Source: Aquila chrysaetos chrysaetos (taxonomy: Eukaryota; Chordata; Aves; Accipitriformes; Accipitridae). From it: DNA of 64,000 nucleotides. A model generated the notes under the pieces. The model was not told where the DNA came from and made no database searches. It saw only the letters and a program-made list of their open reading frames with translations. The stretch covers positions 21,460,453 to 21,524,452 of the forward strand of contig NC_044023.1 in assembly GCF_900496995.4 (NCBI RefSeq), written 5' to 3'. A program made the translations under genes and the position numbers. Of the stretch, positions 10,961-24,100 are shown piece after piece; position 1 is the first letter of the stretch; each line of letters starts with the position of its first letter.

Positions 10961-13900
10961 AGGCTTGCCCGTGCCTGGAGTGACTAGTCACACCAACCCA
11001 GAGCTTTTTTTTCCCGTTAAAATGCTCTTTGAAGATTTTATGTGGGACGTGCTATTGTGAATGGGGTTCTTTCAGGCTTTTTCTGATGTTAGGGGATCCT
11101 GAAGAGTTTCTAAGAATGGACTTTTACATAGTTAAACTGAGAAATACCTTATATAATGTTTTCAGCTACTTCTGACAATGATGTCTTCACCGCGGGAGCA
11201 AAGCATTCATGATGATGTCAATAAAGACAGCAGCTTTGACAGCAGTTTTATATATCAGCATAGATATAGAGTGCTGAATATTACCTGTATTATCAAATGG
11301 CTAACACTTTCCACGAGAAAGATGTCTCTTTAGAAAGCTGTGCCTTTTATGAGTGACATCAACTTCTGTCAGGCTTGACACGGCTGGGTTTGACTGGGTT
11401 TGAGGTTTTTGTTGTTGTTTAAATTTGTGATAAAATAAGTGAGCGTTTTCTGAGAGATGGGTATTGAAAAATATGTTACATTCAAATATAAACTGCTTCA
11501 TTCTACTGTTTTTTTTGTGAAAGCTCTGAGATCTGTGGAGGGAAAGACTTAAGTAATAGAGTGATTTGCCATGCTTTTGGTATTAAAATGGCACAGGTAC
11601 GGTTCATGCAGAGGCAGTGATTTATTAGAGCTCTAAATATCTCTCCTTTTAAAAGCTCTGGGGTTTAAAATCTTTCTTTGTGCAGATTCTCCATCGGCTT
11701 TTGGATAACCCAAGGGCAGAGGAAGAAGAGCAGTGAGGGCAGCAAGTGCAAGCATGTGCAAGTGCGTAATATCATACCAATAAGAAACAACTTATTTGCA
11801 AGTATGAGGAATATTTATTTTTCCACATTATGAAAAAGAAATTCTCTGTATTTCTAACTTAGTGTGAATCAGTATGGATTCATACTGTATTTCAGAGGCA
11901 GTCTCTTGACGGCTGCAGAAAGAGTGCAGGCTTACTGACAAATTTCTACCATCTCAACTTTCTCAGTGTTTGTTGGTGAGCGTAACATAGAAAGAGGACG
12001 TAACATAGATCGTATGTCACAGCTCACCACCGGCTTGTGTCTGCAGCTGGTGGCTGAGGGCCATGCTCCTGAAGAGCAAGGAAGCATCAGTCGTGCTTCT
12101 GGCCGGTGACACTGTTTCCAAAATGATCACTGCCGGCTTGCAAGGTGCTGATATGAATTGCGAGCCCTGGGACAACTCGTGGGGATGTGCAGTGCTCTTT
12201 CAGACCGCACTGCTGGAGCCACCTTCTTTTCTGCCTCTAAATCCCCGGGCAGGCCGACCACGCGGCGGCTGCGTGACCTGCCGGTGTGCCCTCCTCTTGT
12301 GTCGGCACGCCGAAGTGAAATGCGGACGGAGAGCAGAGAGGAGCTGCTTTCTCTATGGGAGGTCTCTTTCTGAATATTTACGTCTGAGATGATATAAATC
12401 ACGCTTAGCACATCACTCAGTGTAATAGGTTCCTGTAATTAAATGAGAGCTTTATTGAATAAATTACCACGGTAGTAATTAGATGTGTAATACTCTTGCT
12501 GTATCTCCAGCAATTCCTTTGACTTTATTGCAGATAAAACAATGACCTTGTCTGTTTTCATAATGCTTGATAATTTCAGAAGACTGAAGAAATGTTAATC
12601 GTGAGTTGTCCAAGAAGTCTTTAAAAATGTTACCGTTAATAGTCTTAACTCAATATTGAGACAATATCATTCCTAATACTTTCTGCATGCTCTCAGTGCC
12701 AGTCATACCTCTTGTCACCTTTGGAAACACAAACTTATCTGTCTGAGCAATGGAGCTTGGTATGTGCAACAAACACTGGTAATATAGTGGGAAAATGTTG
12801 GTTTAGTCTATAATATCCCCAATTTGATTTTTCCTGATGGAGTGGAGAGCCAGAAATTATCTGCATCCAATCATCAAGGCCCTTTATGTAAGTTAATGCA
12901 GAATTAGAATAGCGGAGTATAACTTGATGACATTGGCCTTATTTTTTGTATATTAGTCAATACTTGCTAAGTTTACAATTTTCCCTTTCCTTTGGCTAAG
13001 TTATTTATCTATGCACACAAGTACAAACTCACCCATTGGATACTTAAATTAAATTCTAGTGAGGCTGTATTTTTATTTACTGCTTTCTCCAATATATGCA
13101 CATCTTTCAAATCTCTACAGAGTTGTATCGATTCCTGTAGTACCATCTCCTAGTTTATTGAGTACAAGTGGTGACTGATTGTCCCTTGATACTTCAGGAA
13201 AACCTAAAAGATACAAGAATGTAGTTTTAAATAGGCTACGACTTTATTAAGCTACCACCACATCTGGGAAATTATTTGAGATGGTTGGGAATTTCTTGAC
13301 AATTTTTTCCCCCACTGGAAAGAAATGCTGATTTGCCAAAATCAAAAGTGTTTGCTAAGCATGATTTGATTCAACATATCCAATTAAGAAGAAAAAGAAG
13401 CCAGTGCAACAGCGGGTTGCACGGTTAACCAAAGATTGTGCTTTTTCTTCTGATGGCAATTTTTCAAAATTTTAATGAACTTCTACTTAAAAAAAGTTGA
13501 AACCAATTAATTTGACTGACCTGACCAAAAAAAAGAGGGGAGGTGTTGGTGGGTGGAAATGTGAGGTCACAGACTGACGCCCTGGTTCATACACAATTTC
13601 TCTGCAAACTGTTGAAAACTTGTGGGACAAGAAAACACAATCCACGCTCAGCGGGGAACTTCCTTGCCATGCTGCCACACTGCTGATACCCTCCCAACCC
13701 CTGCTTATAGAAAACTTGGGAAATTGGGGGAAAAATCAGCATCTCAATGTAGGAGGCATCAACAGCCTGTCTTCCTCCTTCTTGGTGTCTTCTGGTTGGT
13801 ATCTTCTGCTTTTCTGAGAGCAGCTGGTTTCCATCACCCTGTGCCAGAGAGTTGAGCTTGGGGTCCTGCTTGTCTTTCCGCTCTTCCTTAGCGTGTGCCA

Positions 13901-15180
13901 GCCCATCCCTGGTCCTGCTTAGCTTTGCTGGGATGTTCCTGAGCATCTCCTTTTTGCCTCGATCCTACTGAACATCACATTTTTGTGATAAACTGATATT
14001 GATCCACTTCTAATAATGACTTTTAGCTTGAGATTTGCATTACTGTAATATCAGGATCCTGCCAAGTTAGTTTGAAAACACAGACTGATTCAGAGAAAAT
14101 GCTTGAATTTAAGTAAAACCTGAAACTATCTTCCATTAATAACATTTAAAAAAAATAATTTGCCCTTGCGGTCAATAGGGTACAGGAAGGATAGCAAGGC
14201 TTTTTACTATGGTTTGAAAAACCGTAGCAAATAACTTCTTCAGTAAAAGAAAAATAACCTAATAGCAGCTTTCTATGGAAATTCACAGTATTTCTCTGTT
14301 CAATGGTGCGTGAAAATACATGTGCTTTGTATGAATATAGAAATGAAGAAATAATTTATCAAGCAAACATATAGGTACTTCTTCAGGAATTTCTATTGCT
14401 TTGGAAACATTATTCTTTTTTCAACACAGCTTTACTGATCTGTTGTCTGATGGGTAGATCCAAGATGGGAGAGGAAATACTTTCCTTCCTTTTACTATAA
14501 AGAAAAGGGAAGAAAGAAAAACTAAGCATTAAGATGCCAACATGTGTTTCATCTACTTCAGTTCTGCCTGAGAGAACTAGATTCAGCAGAACAGTTTCAC
14601 CTTCGCAGAAGTTATTGCCTTACCTTCTCTGCCTCTTCTCACGAGTTTTCCTATTTTCTCCTTAGTTCCTTTGTATTTTACCTTTCACAAGACAGTAAAG
14701 CATCTGCTCTCTAAGGTTATACAGAGATCAATGCCATCAAGTACTGAAGAGCCCTAGGTCTGCCAGACTAAGGGGAATATTTTTAAGGGTGATATTCTGT
14801 TAATGCAATTAGTTATTTATGTATGTCTAAAACTTATATAGACCATAGAGGTATCTAAACACCTTTTAAAAATCTGCAGCTAGGTGTTTATTGATGAACA
14901 ACATGAATAGGCCTTGTCACAGAAGATTTTGCCGCAGTGACTCTAACCTTGTCCCCTTCCGCAGGGGTGAGCCGGGGTGGACAGCCGGGTCCGCGAGCAT
15001 CCCAGCTGCCCCTGCCCCTGCCCGCCTCTCTGCCAGGGGCTACTGGCCAGAGGCATCTGGGGAGAAAAACATGGTTCAGAAGTATAAGGCATTTTTCTAG
15101 CTGTAGCCAGGAACTTCATGCACCTTAATTGTCCTCTGCCCCAGAGCGGCGTCAGGCACACTTGCAACGGTTTTGATGGT
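10961..15180. other. spacer with one CpG cluster and one possible conserved element
   Basis: AT-rich DNA overall. A 7-bp-stem inverted repeat, CAGTATG/CATACTG with a 4-base loop, lies at 11870-11887. A CpG cluster lies at about 12225-12345 and a homeodomain-site-rich stretch at 12400-12660. A GC patch at 14940-15060 gives spurious frames on both strands. No gene recognised. Confidence 0.5.
12400..12660. promoter_or_regulatory. possible conserved noncoding element
   Basis: AT-rich but not simple-sequence DNA with two TAATTA homeodomain-type cores (12436-12441 and 12476-12481) and no repeats. It resembles enhancer-type elements found in gene deserts near developmental genes. The call is inference only, since conservation cannot be seen from one sequence. 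Confidence 0.2.
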
Positions 15181-15470
15181 TCTTTGTCCAACCTTTTCTT
15201 AAATGCTAGCGGTGGAGATGGAGATGCCATGGTCTGAACTGGTCCTGCAGTTAGGCTAGCTTAAACCTCCCTGGCAATATTTGTCGCCTGACTCTCAATG
15301 GCCAAGAGAATTTCTCTCCTCCACCTTTGTCGCTACCTTTTAAGTACTTGAAACCTATTATCATGTCTCTGCTCTGTCTTTATGACAGATTATGGCAAAA
15401 AAAAATCCCCAGTATTTCACGTAGGTGATACTGGTTGATGTCTGATAGTTTTCATTGTTTTCCCTTGTCT
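15181..15470 (-). mobile_element. CR1-type LINE, 3' region fragment
   Basis: Compared from memory with the reverse complement of the CR1/L3-group 3' region, landmarks appear in order. They are TTTGTCCAACCTTTTCTTAA (15183-15202), a GGTGGAGATGGAGATGCC stretch, an AGAGAATTTCTCTCCTCC segment, TTTAAGTACTTGAAACC followed by TATTATCATGTCTC, then a degraded region ending TTTTCATTGTTTTCCC. CR1 is a non-LTR retrotransposon copied by target-primed reverse transcription. This copy has many substitutions and small gaps and keeps no coding capacity. It is the second-clearest phylogenetic marker for an avian or archosaur source. Confidence 0.72.
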
Positions 15471-18400
15471 CTTTTTCTTTGGCCAAATAAGATGTGCATC
15501 GAGTTTAGACAAATTTAGGTAACACCAAAGTTGCTGCAACAGGAGTTTCCCCACTTTGTGGGGTAGAGATTATTCAAACACTTCCAGAAGTTGCATTTGG
15601 TACATGCACCAGGTATGACAGTGTCATTGTGACACATACCTCATTGCGATAGTACCATTAAAATTCTCAGTAAAGCCACAATGTTAGTAACAGACTGAGT
15701 AATCTCAGCTACTGTTTTTCCTTTTCCATTCCTGCTATACTCCACAGGAAAATCATCTAAGACTTTTGCAACTATAATTATTCTAAAGTCTGTATTGTTA
15801 ACACAGTGATTACACTTAGGTTAGACTGGGACACTCATTTAGGTTAGACAGAGGATTTGCTGTAGGAAAGAGAGGGATGGATAGAAAGAGACTTAGAGTT
15901 TAAGGAAAAGACATGATTATTCATTTTTCTTTAGCAAAACCTAAGAATCATAGTAATTCTTCAAAATATTGACTAGGAGCCAAAGGCTAAAGCTGTCTTC
16001 TTTTAGAAAAAATAAAATGTTCTGTCTGTTGGGAATTATTTTACCCTGAACTCCATGGTCAGCTGACATCCTTGACCCAACAGATGGAAAGGTCATTGTT
16101 AAAACATAAAGTAGCTACTATTTTAAAAAGTAAATATAAAAGACATTTAGCTCAGCAAAATATTATTTCTAAGCTTTGTACACTGAAAAGAAATCCAAGA
16201 GTTTCCTGAAAGCTTTTTGTAGTTGATAATGTAAACACCTTTCTTCTGATGCAAATAACAGGGATATTTTTAGCACAGATTATATGGCATGGTACTTCTG
16301 ATGCTTACTTATTTTTTGTAAATACATTTTCTAAAGAAGAAAATTCACTGTCAGCAGGCTTTTGGGATGTTCCAGGTCATATTCAGCATCACATCCTCTT
16401 GGCTTTCCGGGGCTGGACACAGGACACTTTCTGAGATGTGCAATTGCTTCTGCAGCCCCCAGAGACCCTCAAGGGGGTGGCTGTCCCCTGAGCATCCTCT
16501 GGACAGCCCCTTCTAAAATCCTGCCCCACAGCTGGAAGCCGGACAGCCTGCTCTTTAGTTGAAGGCGATGGGGTAGCTGCTTAGCTCCTCCATCCAGTTC
16601 CAAAAGCCAGCTAGCAAGCTTCGTGCCAAGCACATGCCTTGAACACTCACCCAAATGTCATGCTTGGAGAGAGCTTTCTGCCAAGACCATTCCACATGTT
16701 TCTAGAGGTTCTTAGATTGACAAGACACAAACAGAACTTGACATGAGGCAATAAAGAAATATGTGAGTAAATGTGACAAGGCAGTGCTGTGGCTACCTCT
16801 AATAAACATGAGCGCAGCGGTTGTTATTTCAGGCAATTGCGTGCAATGAATGGGAATCTGCTGAACGGTGAATGAGGAGGGAACGCACAAACTTGCACAC
16901 GTGTCTGTTATCTCTGCCCGCTACCTTCCTTATATTTACGATACAGCAGAGCAGAGCATATCTTCAGGACCGCAAGATCATTACTGAAATGAGGATTGCT
17001 CTGACCTTGCCCATTGGGAACATGTGCCAGAAGCTGCTGATTGGAGCTACAGCTCCTGAGGGTAAAGGGAAAGGATGCTTAGAAGTGAACTTTGTGCTTT
17101 GCTAATACCTGGACAGATGATAAGTTGGTGTGGCCTCTCATTTGTGCTGGGTCTGACCCTTCCAGCAATTTCAGTCTGTAATGGAGGCCCAGTAGAGCGC
17201 ATGGAAATATCCCACCTTGGCAGGTTGGTAAGTACAAAACATCTGCTTTGCTATTGAGACTCTAATCTTCAGACTTTTTAATTTAATTAGTGCACTTAAC
17301 CAGTCTACTTTGAGGGGAATATTGATCAGTTCTCTATCCCCAATATTATTCTTATTTCTCTGAGAGATGTTAATGGAAAAGACAGTGCCTTTGTCTAAAT
17401 ATAGAGGGTTTATTTATTTGAATCACTCTCCCCGGTTACTTAGGTTTGTGAAAAGGTATCAGCTGGAGACATATATTGAGTAGCAGGGGTATTTTTCCAT
17501 GATTGAGTTTCTACTTGCACATTTCCCAAAGCAAATAAACCCAGACTGGAATTGAACTAAGGGGGTTCACACAGTGTTTGTACTGGTTATTTTAATAGGT
17601 ATAAAATTCACCTAATTAGTTAATGCCATACAAATGTCAGTTTGAAACTTCTTTGTTATGTATACAACAAGCAATGTATCTCTGTGAGTTGTGATTTTCT
17701 GAATGTTATGAAACACGATTACTTTTTAAGATAGGGAGCAAATTTGATTGTGTCCATGTTTTTTAAACAAATTCTTTGCCCACAGTTTTTGGGGGAAGAA
17801 AACCTTTTGGATGACTTCATAGGTACCTGTCAATGAAGACTTCCCAAATCACTTTAAAAATATTTAATATTTTTGTCTAATTTTACAGTTGGACTCTTCA
17901 GAGGCATCTACAGAAATCAGGTTATCGGCTCCCACTGAACTTCAGTATGAGGAGGCTCTCTAAAGCCTACAGGAACCTCAGATTTCCAGTAGTATTGGGA
18001 AAATAATCAGACTACATTAACTTTAGGATTAAGATGCAGGCACGGGAAACACTCATTTATTTACTGGATTCTGATAGTCTCATTGTGGTTAAGCATAATT
18101 TTCTTTATTTTCCTTATCTTCTTTGCAGTTCTGGCAGTTATCAAATGTACACATTGGGGGGAAAAAAAAAAAACCCCAAACCAAAAACAACAATGCAAAA
18201 AATGAATGCCCTGAGTATAACAAAGTGTGATGTGAGATACATAGAGAAAACTTGGTTGGGCTTTTGGTCCAGTGGAGTTCTTCAGTCCTATAGCTCTCCA
18301 GGTGGTAAGTGAAAATCATCTCTCTTTCTCTCCCTGTTGTTAATCAGAGATTCAATGCAGTATCTGGGTGGAATTCTCCTGTTGTACATTAACACACCAA

Positions 18401-19179
18401 GACTGTACAAGAAATCTCAGTGAGTCATCAGCTTTATAAGTGTTTCCCTCTGCAGCACTGCAAAGCCCCTGTATCTGAATTACTCTATATGTCAGTAAAA
18501 ATGCAAAGCCATTTCCCATTTAAATATTTAAGTTAAGCAATTTGATAACACAGGCAAGAAGGACTGGTAAATCTCATCTACTATCATGAATATAACAGTG
18601 ACAAATACTAGTAATACTTCAAAGGAAGGTCAGCACTCCAAACAAATTACATTGGAACCTTCAGCTGAGGCGTTTGCTCTCCAAAGCATGAATACATGGT
18701 AGATACAAAATTTAAGGATATTATTAAGTTATTTAGCCTCAGAGTTTGACTTCATGATAGACAGTGGCACTGAACTCCACAGCTTGCAGCTTGATTGCAG
18801 ACCATAAATAGTGCATGTGTGCCATATCAAATGCATGACCTAATTTCATTTATATTGAGAATACTTCTAGAATAGGAAATAGAGGAAACCGAGAACTTTT
18901 TTTTTTTCTTTTACTTTTGTTTCTTTCTGAAGCTTTCTGGGGGAAGGGATGTAGTTGAAACAAAACTTTTTTTGTGCAAGTTTCTCAGCTTTGCCAGAAG
19001 TTTCAAAGACCAGCTCTCTGAGCCATGATGGTTTCTGTTTAAAAGATAACAACCTCCAAATGGGATTATTTTCCTGCATAAGGCAAGAAAGATCTGTTTT
19101 CAAATGCTTGCTGTGAAGCAAGCAGAAGAAAGACTTGAAACTATCAAGTGGAGGTGCAAGCTATACTCGCAGATGACAA
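15471..19179. other. spacer, no gene recognised
   Basis: AT-rich DNA. It includes a G6-A12-C4 run at 18156-18177 and a T-rich tract near 18896. Open frames at 16.3-17.3 kb and 18.0-18.3 kb are short, overlap on both strands and match nothing known to me. Confidence 0.5.
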
Positions 19180-19560
19180 CATCATCAGGTTTGTAATATT
19201 GCAATGATAATGACAGTCAGGTAACTTCTGGTCCATTTTCTTACCAGTATTGATTAGCTGACTATGCAAACACATTGCAAATGTGTGGCATGAGAAAGCC
19301 TTGCTAACGTTCATGAACTGCAAGGTGCTCAGGTCAGCGAGCATCACAAGTTGATGATTCCCAATACACACTTTAATGAAGTCTGACATATAACTTCAGT
19401 GTGACCTTGTTTTGTACAAGAGCAGTAATATCGTGAGTTACATCAATAAAACCTGAATAAGGTTTTTTTTTCACAGAAAAGAGTCTCTGACACCTGCACC
19501 ACTATAAATATTCATTGGAACAACATACCAAATGGTGTTAAGGTTTATTTTTGGTAGGAC
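19180..19560. repeat. copy A of an unidentified ~380-bp diverged duplication
   Basis: Aligns in direct orientation with 20725-21110. Shared blocks include ATTCCCAAT at 19357, CTTTAATRAARYYTG-like sequence, AAGAGCAGTAATAT at 19418, GACACCTG near 19489 and ATTCATTGGAA near 19511. The core of about 110 bases aligns almost without gaps at roughly 70% identity by eye, with weaker similarity on both sides. On the minus strand an 81-codon frame begins MSDFIKVCIGNHQ. Copy B read in the same register begins MPSFIKECIGNCQ, but each copy is broken by stops at different places. Not assigned to any repeat family. Confidence 0.6.
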
Positions 19561-20724
19561 TGGGGGCTGCATTTGGGTTTATGCCACAAGACACTAAACA
19601 ATTTAGGATTTTATTAATGAATATGTACTAGAAAAAGTAGTTTAAATTGGAGTTACAAATGTAGATATGGGAGTGTTTCCACATACATTTGCTGGAGATA
19701 TTTAAAGAAACTGGAAATGGACTGTGGTTCACTAGTGCTTGGCTCACCCACAGAGTTATATAGTATATTACAATGTACCAGTGCACTCTAAGCAGGTCTT
19801 GATGAGGTGTTTTTATAGGGCCTGTGCTATATTTAAATACTCATTTTCCTTTGGAATATCCCAGGATATTATCTAAGTTAAGAGAAGTATTTTGTTCTTT
19901 CACAAGAAGAATTCCCTGATCAGGGGACAGCAGTTCTTGTTGGTTCAAAGAAGTAATATCTGCATAGTCAAAATATGGTAACAGAGCTTTTAAATACTTT
20001 TGTATTTGTTTTTTGTCAGTTACTATTTTATTTTCTTTTTCTCTGGAATGTAAAGATTAGGACCAATGGTTAATTAACTTTAGTTTTGGCTGCTTCATGG
20101 TGGCTGCAGGGATGTGAATACAAGTGCTGATTGAAAGACTGGATCTCTGTTCTTTGTTCATTTGCTTGAACTTGATGCCTCTGTTGTGTTCCTGAGAACA
20201 CTTGGGGGCAGTGGATAGTCTGTTCCACAATGAACTGCTTATTTTGGGAAAGATGGAAATTATAGTGAAGCGACAAAAAATAAGTCTGGAGCCAGTTCAC
20301 TTTATATGGTTTTAATGTTCTACTCTTCAAAAAGAAAAAGCCTTTAAAACTGAAAATGATACTGTTCAAATGTATCTACTGAAGAAGCTCATTGCAAGGG
20401 AGGTGGAATTATAACACAGACCTCTCAAATGAAATCTGCCTTTTTCTTGGAGCATTTTGCACCAGGAAATCTGTTATGATACCTGCATGCTCTTCGAGGG
20501 AATCAGCTCACCAGCTCTATCCAGTTTCCCCACCTCAGTCATAGAGGACTTCTCCCCCAGTCAATGAAGAATGAGTCTGGTGGAGGAATGTCCTCTGGAG
20601 AAATAGCCTCAGCTGGCCAGCTAAGCTGATAGGTTTAAGATAGGTCTTATTACAAACTGAAGATGTGATAGGGCCAAAAATCTAAATCCAAGCTCTGTCT
20701 CTGTGCAAGGAATAACAAAATCTG
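19561..20724. other. interval between the two duplicated copies
   Basis: About 1.16 kb of AT-rich DNA. A minus-strand frame of 99 codons (20070-20369) rich in Q, N and H is open but unrecognised. I see no retroviral primer-binding site or polypurine tract that would make copies A and B long terminal repeats. Confidence 0.4.
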
Positions 20725-21110
20725 CAGCTGTGTAGTAGAGTAGTGAATGTTGCACTGAAGATGAAAATCACTTTACCTTTTGTTTCTTTCCTTAACATTA
20801 TTCCATATGTACTGAAAACAGAATATGAGTTGCTGGGAAAAGGCCATAAGATTCGTCTGAGTGTACGGATAGTATAGCAGTCTCAGAAATTTGACAATTC
20901 CCAATGCATTCTTTAATAAAACTTGGCATGCAACTGTAGAGTAATCTACCTGTCTGCTCAAGAGCAGTAATATTGCGGGTTATAGCAATAAGGTCTGAAT
21001 CAGTCTTGTCACTGTAAAGATTGTCTTTTTTGACACCTGTATGGCTTCAAAGACTCATTGGAAATTCATATTGACTGGTATGGAGTTGTATTTCCTATTT
21101 GGATAGTCAA
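20725..21110. repeat. copy B of an unidentified ~380-bp diverged duplication
   Basis: Direct repeat partner of 19180-19560 at an offset of about 1540-1542 bases (AATTCCCAAT at 20896, AAGAGCAGTAATAT at 20960). On the minus strand, the register equivalent to copy A's frame is open for about 83 codons from about 21050 to a TAA at 20798-20800. This is longer than the ATG-initiated frame in another register. It could be a tandem duplication, two insertions of an old repeat, or remnants of duplicated exons. Confidence 0.6.
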
Positions 21111-24100
21111 TAGATTCTCATGACAATCTTCTATCAGTTATGCACTTAACAATATCTGCATATCTAGATTATTAGAGGAATCAAATGTCCTGCCCAGAGT
21201 CTAGCATGCAAACCCTGCCTCAGCCCTCTTCTGCATGACGGGTGGAGCAGCTGCTCCACGTCTGGGGAGATGAAACCAGCACATCCTAATTTCAGCAGCG
21301 AATGCACCCTAGCCAAATGTAGGCCAACCTCTGCTCTTCTGCTTATTAAACAACATTCATCATGGCACAGCTAATGTGGCACAGCTGCATGTGGTAAAGT
21401 TGGTATTTGTCTAAGCATGCAAAGATATATGGCTAAAATATTTTTTTCAACATCATTATTTTTAGCATTTATCTATTGTTCAAACTTAATATACAGGCAG
21501 GCATTGTTATTTTTAGAGCCTTTTTAACACGCGTTCTGGACACACTGAAAACAGTATTTTTAAAATATCTACGCATATTAAAAGAAATATGCAGCTGTGT
21601 TTCCTGAGCTCAGTAACAGCTACAATCTGGCTTTACCTTTCGTATTGCTTCTTTACTATCTTAATGATGCAGTTTACATTCAGGCAAACTTTGATGTGAG
21701 CTTTGTGCATATGAATATTATTGGCAGAAGCCCTTTGTTTCACCTTCAGTAAGAAAGGGAGCAAAATATGTAAGAAATATCATGGCATTTACAGGTTAAC
21801 AGAATCAGGATTTTGCTTTTGTGTTTGTTGGTTGTTTTTTTTTTCCTAATGCTTCAGTCAGTGGCATTTTTGGCTCATCATGTGCTGATTTAGCTTTGCA
21901 AAAGGCTATGGAGTGCTTTTATGTTACTCAACAGCCTGTGTTGATGCTGGGAGGGGCACAGAAAGCTTGGTATGGGTAGGTGTGGTAAGAATTATGTCAT
22001 ATTTTGTATTCAGGCAACCTGCCGTTGGAATTCTGACTTCATTGCTCATAGATGCACTGTGCTGCCCCTTCGCTACGAGCCAGCTGAAAGGTGGTTCCCC
22101 GCGTCGCTGCCCTGATGCACTGGGCTTCGTGCAGGGCTGGAGCTGCAGCGCTGGGGGAGGCATTTTGCAGATTGTCCTTCTGCATCTGAACAACCCTACA
22201 GAACCAGCGATAGGATGGCCTTTGCCCATGTGTTATAAAATCATTATAGAAATATGAAAGATGCCAGGCAAAGTGAATACGATTTCTAGATTTTTCCAAG
22301 CATATGCATTTGTTTAAAAGAGAACAGATTTTGTCTTAGTGTACTGGCATCATAGGTTTGTATTTTATTAATACACCACCCAAAAAACCCAAAACTGATG
22401 TGGTAGAGCTGTAAGTGTGCAGTACAGGATGATGGATGGTTCGAGGAGAAGCTGGGCTGTCCCTCCTGCAGACAGTAGCTTCAAGTCTAAAGGATTAAGG
22501 ATTTAAAGGACTCCAACCCCGATGATGTACTTATGTGACTATAGAATAGGACCTAATTTACTAATCAGACACAATGAAGAATAGAATCTCTAGAGAGAGA
22601 AAAAGAGGAAATTTAGCACTGAAAGAGGATAGAGAATAGAAGAGAAAATCAGTAAAAATATAGGAGATGCAATCTAAGTTCAAATAAAATATACGTGCTT
22701 GTCTTACTGTTAGTACTTCTCTTATTTCACATGCTTTGCTGATCTCATGTAGTCTTCACCATAAAAAGTTGCCCACAGTTGCAGTGATGCTTCTAGAAGG
22801 TGAGTATATGTATGTCAGGAGAAAAAATAACACTCGCATTGAAGGATGATTTAAGATTATTCTTCCACACTTCTGTGTGAGATTGGATCTATTGTAACCT
22901 TCCTAAACCTTTGTTACCTTTGTAATTTAAACTGACAGGTTAAATGCTAATGCAATTGATAGGGGTGAACAACTGGTCAAGGAACAACCTGATCTGACTG
23001 TATAATGCATCAGAGAATTGCAAAAATATGCAGGTCAGATGTAATTTTGACAGAAAATGGCTCGCTGCAAGGGTTTATGTTTCCCTGGATAGTCTTAAAA
23101 AGAGTTGGACTATAGTAAGTACCACACTGCTTGAAAAAAATATCAAGTTAAACTTAATGGAAAAAATCCAAGTTCTCAATATCCTCAGATTTCATTATCA
23201 GTTTTTATTGGAACTGGGATAATAAGATTATAGAATTAAAAGAAAAGTTATACCCATTTTCTTCAGCTCAGCAGTCCTAATGTGCAAAAAGAAAGCGACA
23301 CTCATTTCTCACCATAAATACACAGTGAAAACTACTTGGAAAAAGAAGTGGTCTCTGACCATATACAGCCTGATTTGGTCCTTACCGAAGTAGAAATTCT
23401 GTTACCTGAACAGGCACTGGGTCATGGCAATTACTTGTACCAGTAGGTAAAAAGACATTATCTCATGAATTAATTCTGAAGTTAATGGCTCTCCACTTGG
23501 CATAACATGTATGACTGCTGAGTGAGATTGGGATGTGAATCAAGTGCCTGGAGCAGCTGCCCACAGAAGCAGCCTCTCTTTTCCAGGTGTAGTATTTATT
23601 TAGGTGAAACAGTAATAGCTGGGAAGATTGAAGGCACTTTGACCTAGACCATCTTATTTTCAGTTTAGGGAGCTACCTGAAAAGTAAAAGACCCACATTT
23701 AAATCATTCCTCTGACTGGTTGAGATGAGTCTGAAGCAGAGGGAAAGGGCTACGTACCCTGGAAGGGAAAGTTGGGCAACTTTCACCGTGTCCCATAATA
23801 CTCTGTGAATCCCACCTTATTTCCTCATATTAATGTATGTGCTCAAAAAAAAGCAGTGTTTTCGAATACGGATTCCTTTCCATTTTGAGGCATTATAACA
23901 AACTGTTTACTCCAGTCTAAGGATTACCTAGGAAAAACCCCTTCTACCAAAGACATCGGAGAAGTATCGGTTCTCTGAAACCTCTCTGATCAAGAAGAGG
24001 GTTGGTGAATCCAAAATTTGTCAGCAGTGACATTATGCCAATGTATTTTTGGTACCATATTGCTTAAACGTGTGTTAGTTTGCTTGCCTTTAAACTCTGA

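Noticed and set aside
13587-13946. 119-codon minus-strand frame
   Set aside because: No recognisable domain and overlapped by two plus-strand frames of 65 and 77 codons.
19180-21110. Copies A and B as the two LTRs of an endogenous retrovirus
   Set aside because: No primer-binding site, polypurine tract, TG..CA termini or retroviral coding remnant in the 1.16-kb interval.
23640-23760. Old tRNA-SINE or reptile-repeat resemblance (GACCCACATTTAAATCATTCC)
   Set aside because: Single weak landmark with an imprecisely remembered consensus.
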